DNA of 64,000 nt from Bacteroidota bacterium (GTDB taxonomy: Bacteria; Bacteroidota; Bacteroidia; AKYH767-A; 2013-40CM-41-45). Where the stretch lies: NCBI GenBank assembly GCA_016713765.1, contig JADJON010000001.1, positions 1,550,001 to 1,614,000 on the forward strand, given 5' to 3'. The translations under genes and the position numbers were made by a program. Under the pieces are notes generated by a model. The model did not search any database. It had not been told where the DNA came from and saw only the letters and a program-made list of their open reading frames with translations. Numbering within the stretch: the stretch's first letter is position 1; every line of letters begins with the position of its first letter. Shown in pieces: positions 8,713-15,521 of the stretch.

Positions 8713-10043
8713 GGTTTAGGGTTCCGGGTTCCCAGCCTTCGCTAAAGCTACGGCTGGCAGGCGTGTTCCGAGTTGGTTGAAAGTTGAAAGTTGAAAGTTG
8801 AAGGTTGAACGGATTAACGTTCAAACGTTACAACGTTTAAACGTTCCAACGTTCCAACGTTCCAACGTTGGAATGCGATCCTAACTCCAGCCCCGGAGGG
8901 GCGTAGTGGGGTTCCGTGTTCCGAGTTCCGTGTTCCGCGTTGGTTGAATGTTGAAAGTTGAAGGTTGAACGGATTAACGTTCAAACGTTCAAGCGTTACA
9001 ACGTTTAAACGTTACTACGTTCAAACGTTCCAACGTTCCAACGTTGGAATGCGATCCTCACCCCAGCCCCGGAGGGGCGTAACACAGCTCCATCAAGGCA
9101 CGCCCGACTGACCCGGCATCGCCAGCACAGTCGATCAAGGCCGTAAGTTCAAACGTTCAAACGTTACAACGTTCAAACGTTACAACGTTCCAACGTTGGA
9201 ATGCGATCCTCACCCCAGCCCCGGAGGGGCCCAACACGCTTGCTAGTCCAAACACCAAAATCCCCCAGCCCCGGAGGGGCGTAACACAGCTCCATCAAGG
9301 CACGCCCGACTGACCCGGCATCGCCAGCACAGTCGATCAAGGCCGTAAGTTCAAACGTTCAAACGTTACAACGTTCAAACGTTACAACGTTCCAACGTTG
9401 GAATGCGATCCTCACCCCAGCCCCGGAGGGGCGTAGTGGGGTTCCGTGTTCCGCGTTGGTTGAATGTTGAAAGTTGAAGGTTGAACGGATTAACGTTCAA
9501 ACGTTCAAGCGTTACAACGTTTAAACGTTACAGCGTTTCAACGTTACAACGTTACAACGTTCAAACGTTCCAACGTTCCAACGTTGGAATGCGATCCTCA
9601 CCCCAGCCCCGGAGGGGCCCAACACGCTTGCTAATCCAATCACCAATATCCCCCAGCCCCGGAGGGGCGTAACACAGCTACATCAAGGCACGCCCGACTG
9701 ACCCGGCATCGCCAGCACAGTCGATCAAGGCCGTAAGTTCAAACGTTCAAACGTTACAACGTTCCAACGTTGGAATGCGATCCTCACCCCAGCCCCGGAG
9801 GGGCCCAACACGCTTGCTAGTCCAAATACCAAAATCCCCCAGCCCCGGAGGGGCGTAACACAGCTCCATCAAGGCAAGCCCGACCGACCCGGCATCGCCA
9901 GCACAGTCGATCAAGGCCGTAAGTTCAAACGTTCAAACGTTACAACGTTCAAACGTTCCAACGTTCCAACGTCTCGCTCCTCGGTCTCGGTCTCGTCCCT
10001 CGTCCCTCGTCCCTCGCCCCTCGCCCCACGCCCCTCGTCCCTC
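8713..10043. repeat. Composite repeat array between purL and a lipoprotein gene
   Basis: A 1.3-kb non-coding tract built from recurring parts. (i) Heptamers GTTCCGA and GTTGAAA/GTTGAAG. (ii) Long runs of octamers CGTTCAAA/CGTTACAA/CGTTCCAA. (iii) The perfect 14-bp palindrome TTCCAACGTTGGAA followed by TGCGATCCT, six times (near 8866, 9046, 9196, 9395, 9584 and 9768). (iv) Nine copies of CCAGCCCCGGAGGGGC (8887, 9063, 9215, 9265, 9417, 9603, 9653, 9789, 9839), each a 5-bp stem with a 3-nt loop. (v) Four copies of a conserved 69-bp segment (9079-9147, 9281-9349, 9669-9737, 9855-9923). It ends in TCGTCCC heptamers (about 9976-10043) that run into the stop codon of the next gene. No open frame is credible. 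Confidence 0.85.
8732..8762. repeat. CGCTAAAGC palindromic repeat, copy 2
   Basis: CCAGCCTTCGCTAAAGCTAC followed by GGCTGG: inverted arms around the CGCTAAAGC core, directly after a GTTCCGG heptamer run behind purL. Confidence 0.65.
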
Positions 10044-10604
10044 TCACTCAATCTCCACCACAAACAAAACCTCCACATCCGTTTCGCCCAATGCGCAGTC
10101 GCCGTTCTTGATGCCGGGTTGGTGGTGTAGGGTAACGTTCATGGTGCCGGAACCGGCGCTGGTGGTGATCCAGGTCGATTGCAGTCCGATCGGGAGGTTG
10201 TTGCCATCACGGTCGGTGACGGTAACCGACGCGCTGCTGCCCGATGGCGTGAAACAGAAGAGGTGGTCGTCGGCTTCTTCGAGCACTTCGTTGGAGATCG
10301 TGTCGACCGGTGAGGCCGTTTCGTTGAGCAGGAGAATCGTTGCGAAGTAGGTACAGTTGCTGTCGAGCCGGATGGTGTCGAAGCGGTCGTAGGCCACACC
10401 GCCCGGACCGTCGGGATCGCGGAACTCGGCGGTGCGTACATCGGCCGTGTTCGCCGAATCGGTGAAGGTGATGCGCAGCGTCGTGATGACTTCCGATTCG
10501 TTGGCAGGAGGGGCGGGTGAGGAAACTTCGTTTTCGTCCTTCTTGCAGGATTGTAATGCGAGTAAGGAGAAGGCACCTATGGTCAGGAGTTGATGGAGTT
10601 TCAT
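10044..10604 (-). CDS. Lipoprotein associated with a TonB-dependent receptor
   Basis: This 186-residue protein has a lipoprotein signal peptide with lipobox LLALQSC (Cys20), so it should be lipid-anchored, probably in the outer membrane. The mature part is all-beta in appearance: EVITTLRITF, then a core with TVTDRDGNN, and a C-terminal segment with LHHQPGIKNG. It resembles small Bacteroidota lipoproteins annotated, on weak grounds, as 'type 1 periplasmic binding fold' proteins that accompany a TonB receptor. It starts 9 nt after the receptor stop codon and is the last gene of that three-gene operon. Its role is inferred to be ligand capture or receptor support. A TCGTCCC heptamer array extends into its stop codon. 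Confidence 0.75.
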   Translation of the reverse strand: MKLHQLLTIGAFSLLALQSCKKDENEVSSPAPPANESEVITTLRITFTDSANTADVRTAEFRDPDGPGGVAYDRFDTIRLDSNCTYFATILLLNETASPVDTISNEVLEEADDHLFCFTPSGSSASVTVTDRDGNNLPIGLQSTWITTSAGSGTMNVTLHHQPGIKNGDCALGETDVEVLFVVEIE

Positions 10605-10613
10605 GGAGTTGGA

Positions 10614-12974
10614 TTATTCGGTGGTTGGTGTTTCCGCTTTTGTCAACGCGAGCGGGATGCGTAGCCGCAGGACGATGTTGCGTCCCATGGCATCGGTGTA
10701 ATACCGGAACCGGTCGAGGTAATCGCGGTAGACGGTGTCGAGCAGGTTACTCAGGCCGAGTCCTACGACGATCTTCTGGCGATTCAGGTTCAGGGTGGTG
10801 GAAGCTTCGAATCGCAACAACAGGTAATCCGCCGGCGGCGCAACGAAGTCGCTGTTATCGGGTACCCGTGTTTGTCGCGCTACATACTGCGCGGCGATGC
10901 TCACACTATTGTCGCGGAACCGCGGACGAGCCGACGGAAGGAAACTCACTTCCAGTTCCGCGCGGTCGGCAGGCATCATCACCAGCCATTCCGCGGCGTT
11001 CAGGTTGCGCGCCCGCAGCAGGGACGCTTTTCCGCTGAGCTGCAAGCGCCGCAGCGGACGATACCGTACCTGCGCGTCCAGGCCTTTCAGCAGCGCGTCG
11101 GTCTGCCGGTAGCGGAAGGTGGGGAACGCGCCCTGGATCGTCAGCGTCGGTGGTAACTCGGGCCGCAGGTAGATGAAGTCGCGGATCGGGTTGTAGTACA
11201 CCGACACTTCCGCCTGCAGGCGTTCGTCGCGTTGATAGCGCGCGGAGAGGATCGTGTTCAGCGCCTTTTCCGTCAGCAGTCCGGGATCGCCGTACTCGAT
11301 CGCCGCGGCGCCGTGATGCAGGCCGGAGGCGTACAACTCCGCCACCGATGGCGCGCGCCAGGCCGTGCCCGCGTTGAAGCTGAGCGTGAAGCTGCTGTCG
11401 GGTTTCCAGATCGCCCCGATAGTGCCCGATACGTTGCCAAAAGTGCGTTCCGGATTCGTCAGCGTATAACCGCCGTTCGCGTACACCCAGCGGTAGGCGC
11501 TGAGCTGTTGCGCGTCGTAGCGTACGCCGAATTCCAGTTCGACCTTCGGTTGCTTGTAGCGTTCGATCCAGAAAGCGCCGTTGCGCGCGTTCTCGAAGTT
11601 GGGAATGAAGAGGCGGCCTTCCGTGGTGTTGGCCTGCCACAGCCTGCTGAACCCGATGCTGCCGGTGAAGCCGTGGAAACGATGGTGTTCCCACACCACG
11701 TCCGCCGTATGCGAGGTGATCTCGAATTGCAGTTGCGGCAGGTTCAATCCCGCGAGCGAATCGTTCAACGGCAGGTGCTTGTCGAATTCGTAGCGGAGGT
11801 TGTACTGCCGTGCGCCGGTCACACTCAGCTTGCCCGCGTTACCCGTCAGCCACCAGGCGCCGACTTTGAACAACTCGTGTTCGATGCGCTGGTACGGACG
11901 ACCGATCGTGTACGTAAAACCCGCCGATTCGAGCGGTCGCTCGCTGTCGAACGCCCGTTGCAGGTCGGTCAGGTTGCCGATGTGCGAAGCGGAGAAGATC
12001 CCCAGCGTCGTGTTGAACTGCGAGTAGAAGACTTCGGCGCCATAGCGTTCTTTCTTCCATCCGAGCGCGCCGGAGAAATCGGCTTCTTCTAGACCGGTGT
12101 TTTTCAGAAAGTAATCCGGCGCTTCCACATTGCCGGCTTTCTTCAGCGTACCCTGCGCGCGCCACGAGAGCGCCGGCAGGAAGGCGTGGTTGCCTTCGAT
12201 CCTTCCGGACACGGTGCCGCTGCGGCCGTTGCTCGCGCCTACGAGGCTGAGTTCGCCTTCCAGTCCGGGTGTGTCGCGCAGCGGTTTCGGTTGCGCGATC
12301 ACCACCCCGGCAATGGCGTCGGGGCCGTAGCGTACCCCGGCCGCGCCTTTCACCACACTCAGCTCGCTGGCGACGAACGGGTCCACTTCCGGCGCGTGTT
12401 CGCTGCCCCACTGCTGGCTCTCCTGGCGAACGCCGTTGTTCAGCACCAGCACGCGGTTGCTGTGCAGGCCGTGGATCACCGGCTTGGCGATCGAGTTGCC
12501 GGTGTTCAGGCTCGTCACCCCGCTGATGCTCTTCAGCGACTCGCCCAGCGAGAGGCCGCGGCTGCGGTCGAGCTCCTGTTCGCTGAGGCTGTTGGCGGCC
12601 TGGGTCGGACGATCCGCGATGCGCGTCGAGGAGATCCGCACCGCGCGCAGCTCTTCGGTATGGTGCTCCGGGTGGAAGTCGACCCGCGTAGCGCCCGCCA
12701 CGCGCACGACCTGCAGCAGGTCGTCGCAGCCCACGTGTGTGACCCGTACCGTATAGGAGCCGTCGCACAGCCCGTCGATGCGATAACGGCCGCTGCTGTC
12801 GGAGAGGGCGCTTTGCCCGGTCTCTTTGATATAGATCGCGGCATATTCCAGCCGCGTGCGGTCGTGGTCGTCGAGCACGCTGCCCGAGAGCGAGCCGGTA
12901 CAGGCTTGCGCGAACAGGAACGCGGGGCGCATCAGCAGAAAACTGCCAATGAGCAAAAGGTGCAGTCGTTTCAC
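10614..12974 (-). CDS. TonB-dependent outer-membrane receptor, probable metal uptake (ZnuD-like)
   Basis: This 786-residue outer-membrane receptor has a signal peptide (1-22), then a carboxypeptidase-regulatory-like domain (about 25-110, GSVLDDHDRTRLEYAAIYI). The plug domain (about 125-240) includes NRVLVLNNGVRQESQQWGSEHAPEVDP and VVKGAAGVRYGPDAIAGVV. A beta-barrel runs to the end. The plug wording and the single GEHAPE-like loop resemble the ZnuD-like receptors for zinc or other divalent metals, which is family knowledge rather than proof. The start is GTG 12974 (MKRLHLLLIG). It lies 95 nt after the His/Cys-rich small gene and 9 nt before the lipoprotein gene. I see no FeoB, ZIP or Zur gene nearby. 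Confidence 0.85.
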   Translation of the reverse strand: MKRLHLLLIGSFLLMRPAFLFAQACTGSLSGSVLDDHDRTRLEYAAIYIKETGQSALSDSSGRYRIDGLCDGSYTVRVTHVGCDDLLQVVRVAGATRVDFHPEHHTEELRAVRISSTRIADRPTQAANSLSEQELDRSRGLSLGESLKSISGVTSLNTGNSIAKPVIHGLHSNRVLVLNNGVRQESQQWGSEHAPEVDPFVASELSVVKGAAGVRYGPDAIAGVVIAQPKPLRDTPGLEGELSLVGASNGRSGTVSGRIEGNHAFLPALSWRAQGTLKKAGNVEAPDYFLKNTGLEEADFSGALGWKKERYGAEVFYSQFNTTLGIFSASHIGNLTDLQRAFDSERPLESAGFTYTIGRPYQRIEHELFKVGAWWLTGNAGKLSVTGARQYNLRYEFDKHLPLNDSLAGLNLPQLQFEITSHTADVVWEHHRFHGFTGSIGFSRLWQANTTEGRLFIPNFENARNGAFWIERYKQPKVELEFGVRYDAQQLSAYRWVYANGGYTLTNPERTFGNVSGTIGAIWKPDSSFTLSFNAGTAWRAPSVAELYASGLHHGAAAIEYGDPGLLTEKALNTILSARYQRDERLQAEVSVYYNPIRDFIYLRPELPPTLTIQGAFPTFRYRQTDALLKGLDAQVRYRPLRRLQLSGKASLLRARNLNAAEWLVMMPADRAELEVSFLPSARPRFRDNSVSIAAQYVARQTRVPDNSDFVAPPADYLLLRFEASTTLNLNRQKIVVGLGLSNLLDTVYRDYLDRFRYYTDAMGRNIVLRLRIPLALTKAETPTTE

Positions 12975-13069
12975 GATTGCAGGTTAAGGCGATGCACGTT
13001 CGCTATGAAGTGAACGCATCGGTGGTGATGAAAGAAGAAGGGAAGGATCCGCCGCAGGCGGAAAAGCGA

Positions 13070-13387
13070 TCAGGCCAGGGGAGGCGCCCGAAGCTGGAAA
13101 AAGTACGGTGGTTCAACGAGGACCGAAGTCGTCAGCGGAGGAATGCCGATCGTGGACGCGACCACACACAGGCACTGCAACGGAATCGCGGAAAACTCGG
13201 CGGTGCCCGTCAGCGTGAAATCACAGACTTCGCAGTGATGTTCCTCCTCGTGTAAGTGATACTGGGAAACCGTGTTACAATGAACATCGCCGGCATGCGA
13301 AAGCTCATGCAGGGTCTTCTCCGCTAGCGGGTACAGGAATACCAGCAGGAAAAAAACACTCAGAACCGACCGACCGAAGCGCTTCAT
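13070..13387 (-). CDS. Small His/Cys-rich exported protein at the head of the receptor operon
   Basis: The 105-residue product starts at ATG 13387, 10 nt downstream of a perfect -7 box. An N-terminal hydrophobic segment (about residues 4-22, FGRSVLSVFFLLVFLYPLA) is a signal peptide or anchor. The centre is dense in metal-binding residues: HELSHAGDVHC, YHLHEEEHHCEVCDF. This looks like a metal-binding cluster with at least seven His and three to four Cys. A hydrophobic and Pro-rich C-terminus follows. Small His/Cys proteins of this kind often precede metal-related TonB receptors in Bacteroidota. I do not know a family name. A periplasmic metal-binding or sensing role is inferred from the residues and the operon position. 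Confidence 0.7.
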   Translation of the reverse strand: MKRFGRSVLSVFFLLVFLYPLAEKTLHELSHAGDVHCNTVSQYHLHEEEHHCEVCDFTLTGTAEFSAIPLQCLCVVASTIGIPPLTTSVLVEPPYFFQLRAPPLA

Positions 13388-13397
13388 GGGAAGGTTG

Positions 13398-13405
13398 CAA
13401 AGATA
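13398..13405 (-). promoter_or_regulatory. -7 box of the metal-uptake operon
   Basis: On the minus strand TATCTTTG matches TAnnTTTG exactly, 10 nt upstream of ATG 13387. The short leader supports that start over the upstream in-frame ATG at 13408, which lies 5' of this box. Confidence 0.5.
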
Positions 13406-13454
13406 CAAAGCGGCGGTTAGTAAAGTATGAAGGGGATTTGGAGTAGGAAACGGT

Positions 13455-13698
13455 TTGTATTTGGTTGCAAGTTGAAGGTTGCAGGTTGCAGGTTGAAAGA
13501 AGGAAGTTGAAAGATGAAAGTTGGAAATTGAATGTTTTTCGGCTTTCGTTTAAAATCAGGCGGTTTCGCAAATTGAGCCGCGTCCCGTCGCCAGTCAGCG
13601 GTTTTCTCTCCAGAATAGTCGCCCCACTACCAGTCAAACGATCAGCCTGCAACCTTCAACTTTCAACTTTCAACCTTCACGTTACAACGTTTAAACGA
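13455..13698. repeat. Heptamer and octamer arrays behind the cytochrome gene
   Basis: Units GGTTGCA/GTTGAAG/GTTGAAA (about 13455-13520) and the reverse-complement words CAACTTT/CAACCTT (about 13650-13675) face each other and could pair. They are followed by CGTTACAA/CGTTTAAA octamers ending 5 nt from the cytochrome stop codon at 13704. The middle (13521-13645) holds nothing I recognise. Confidence 0.7.
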
Positions 13699-13703
13699 AA
13701 AAA

Positions 13704-14291
13704 TCAGCTTCCCGGCGGCGCATAATCCGGCACGCGGTTCTTCACCGGCTTGGTCGACTTCAGGAAGGCGAAGATCGCCTGCAGGTCGTCCTCGTGCAGG
13801 TTGCGGAAGTTCGGCCAGGGCATCGGTGGCATGAGCGGTCGGGTGTTGTCCATGCCTTTGTATTTGCCTTCGGTCATCGCCTTCTTGAACTGCTCGTAGC
13901 TCCAGTTGCCGATACCGGTTTCGTCGGAAGTCAGGTTCGCGGCGTAGGTCTTACCCCAGGGGCCGTGCGTAGTCGTGAGTTGCATGGACATCAGCACCCA
14001 GCCGTTGGCGAACACGTTCGTATCGGAGGGGCCAAGCGGCATATCGGCCGGGTGGCCCGACAGGCGGCGCGAAGTGTCGGGTTCGGGACCCATCGGGCCC
14101 ATCACTTTGGGGCTGTGGCAGTCGTCGCAGCCCATGATGCCGACGAGGTAGCGTCCGCGTTCCACCTTGGCGTTCTCGTCGACGGTTTCCGTGGTTTTCT
14201 TGTCGCCCTCGGGAGCAGGCGAGGAGCAGGCGATCGCGCCGGCCAGCGCGGCGGCGATGCCCAGCAGGCTCAGGGTTTTGTGGGAGGTCAT
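13704..14291 (-). CDS. c-type cytochrome lipoprotein
   Basis: This is a 195-residue exported protein with a lipoprotein signal (Cys22, GAIAC) and a single haem c motif CDDCH at residues 55-59. A likely axial methionine lies in the C-terminal RPLMPPMPWPNFRNL segment, and the end has the helix HEDDLQAIFAFLKSTKP that closes the class I cytochrome fold. It resembles the c-type cytochromes annotated as 'cytochrome c family / diheme cytochrome c-553' in Bacteroidota, although only one CxxCH is present here. It is expected to carry electrons in the periplasm, attached to a membrane. No oxidase or dehydrogenase partner is adjacent, so the electron donor and acceptor are unknown. Confidence 0.85.
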   Translation of the reverse strand: MTSHKTLSLLGIAAALAGAIACSSPAPEGDKKTTETVDENAKVERGRYLVGIMGCDDCHSPKVMGPMGPEPDTSRRLSGHPADMPLGPSDTNVFANGWVLMSMQLTTTHGPWGKTYAANLTSDETGIGNWSYEQFKKAMTEGKYKGMDNTRPLMPPMPWPNFRNLHEDDLQAIFAFLKSTKPVKNRVPDYAPPGS

Positions 14292-14423
14292 AAAGGGGAT
14301 TTGGTTTGCGGGCGAATGTAAAATATTTCATTCACCTCGCCCATACGACAAAAGGCTCAACCGGCAGAATCAACCGATGAAACGTATCAGCGGCGGGATG
14401 AAAATATTCTGGTGTACTGTACA

Positions 14424-14449
14424 TGAGTGGACGGGTGGTGGTGGAGTGA
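14424..14449 (+). pseudogene. Remnant of a T9SS-protein 3' end; direct repeat of 24612-24637
   Basis: These 26 bases are identical to the last 26 bases of the gene at 23102, including the stop codon and the encoded end SGRVVVE. The two copies lie 10,188 bp apart in the same orientation and bound the LuxR/giant-protein locus. No related coding sequence is left upstream of the remnant. Confidence 0.7.
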
Positions 14450-14471
14450 CCGCCGTTAGTGCCTTATTCGT

Positions 14472-14540
14472 GATGGCACGCGGATCCCGCGGATAACTGT
14501 CCGCGCAAATCCGCAACATCCGCGTGATCCGCGTGCCATC
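14472..14540. repeat. ATCCGCG-type element with 15-bp perfect inverted ends
   Basis: GATGGCACGCGGATC (14472-14486) and its exact reverse complement (14526-14540) flank a 39-bp core. The right 43 bp (14499-14541) match 24708-24750 downstream of the gene at 23102 with three differences. Confidence 0.65.
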
Positions 14541-14551
14541 GAACAGTAGCT

Positions 14552-14613
14552 GCCACCACCACCGTCCATGTCCTCCCCAACCTCGGCGCCGACTGCTGCG
14601 TGCCATGGGATTT
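14552..14613 (+). pseudogene. Fragment of the giant gene at 15522 (module-junction segment)
   Basis: 62 bases align to 20631-20692 with five differences; the first 54 differ at only three positions. The frame is kept and the differences would change Gln to His and Ile to Leu in the segment around PNLGADCCVP. The homology stops just after that motif. Confidence 0.7.
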
Positions 14614-14940
14614 AATTCAATTGATCAGGAGCGGAACATTCCTCTCCGTATCACCACCCGTCCCGTGTTCGCTCGTCATGTCGGCGTATGACTGCTTAGA
14701 AACGATAGTGCTTGCCGAACTCACCCGGGGCTAGCCTGGAGCGTTGGTGTTTCATGCAGCCAAGTCGTGGAACGTCTCATTGCTGACGATACCGCAAGCC
14801 TCCATGTCAATAGACGCCCGATTGTTCTGACTCTTTGCCAGTTCGGAATATTCGTTAACCCCTTCGAATAAGGTGTTAATCAAATTTCTAATTGACCAAA
14901 TCGTTTTTTTTTCGCAATTTTTAGATTTTATTAATGCTTT

Positions 14941-15444
14941 ATGTATTGGAAAAAGGCCTTGTTCGAATTCACGCAGAATCAACTTGATTATTCCATTGCA
15001 TTGGAATTGTCAGAGAGTAGCTTGCTGTCCTATTACCGGCGGAAGGGCGAATCACCGGATCTCATCGGGACATTGGCTAATGCCTGTAAAATTGCCTGCG
15101 AAAATGTAGGATTTAAGGGTTTTCAAATTTCATTATGGGATGGTACCAATTGGTATCAAGTGCAATTACGAGATAATCGAAATGCGGGATCGGATAGGTT
15201 CGACGCTGCAAGCAATCTGTGCATGCAACGAACTGCCGCAATGGAAAGAGTAAACCAATTGACCAAAAAGGAATATTGGCTTTTGAAAGCAATTGCGAAC
15301 GGTAAAAGTATCCGAAGTATCTGCCAGGAGGGCGCCATTGCTCTAAATACCTTTAAAGTCCATCGGAAAAGCCTGTTCAGAAAACTGGGAATCAAAAGCA
15401 GCGCCCAGCTACGCGAATGGGTCGCCAGGTATCTTTTGGAATAG
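14941..15444 (+). CDS. LuxR-type HTH transcriptional regulator
   Basis: This is a 167-residue protein. Its last third (about residues 105-160) is a LuxR/GerE-type helix-turn-helix: LTKKEYWLLKAIANGKSIRSI, a recognition helix around ALNTFKVHRKSLFRKLGI, and the terminal SSAQLREW. The N-terminal 100 residues show no receiver-domain aspartates and match no sensor domain I recognise; they include GFKGFQISLWDGTNWYQVQL. The gene has low GC like the giant gene that follows on the same strand (78 nt to its first ATG). A local role in controlling the surface-protein genes downstream is therefore inferred. An 18-bp inverted repeat (15458-15475) lies between them. Confidence 0.8.
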   Translation: MYWKKALFEFTQNQLDYSIALELSESSLLSYYRRKGESPDLIGTLANACKIACENVGFKGFQISLWDGTNWYQVQLRDNRNAGSDRFDAASNLCMQRTAAMERVNQLTKKEYWLLKAIANGKSIRSICQEGAIALNTFKVHRKSLFRKLGIKSSAQLREWVARYLLE

Positions 15445-15457
15445 AAAAGTTATGAAC

Positions 15458-15475
15458 ATAACCCCTTGGGGTTAT
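15458..15475. promoter_or_regulatory. Inverted repeat between the regulator and the giant gene
   Basis: ATAACCCC-TT-GGGGTTAT, an 8-bp perfect inverted repeat with a 2-nt centre, 13 nt after the regulator stop codon. Its size fits a dimer operator such as a LuxR-type site. A weak terminator hairpin is the alternative, since T-rich DNA follows. Confidence 0.4.
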
Positions 15476-15521
15476 TGACTTTGTTTCTTTTTTACTTCAT
15501 GTTCGTTGAAAATATATCACC

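Larger units (their letters stand above)
14292..14940. other. Gap with gene remnants and the left boundary of the giant-protein locus
   Basis: Contains a 26-bp copy of the 3' end of the gene at 23102 (14424-14449), an inverted-repeat element (14472-14540) and a degenerate fragment of the gene at 15522 (14552-14613). From about 14614 to 14940 it is AT-richer upstream DNA of the LuxR-type gene with nothing else recognised. Confidence 0.7.

Noticed and set aside
8800..9980. CRISPR-like repeat array
   Set aside because: No constant 25-40 bp repeat with unique equal spacers; the units are 7-8 bp words and long blocks copied as wholes, and no cas gene is near.
14752..14982. 76-codon minus-strand frame
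   Set aside because: It overlaps the 5' end and upstream region of the LuxR-type gene and has no family resemblance; the HTH gene on the plus strand is better supported.
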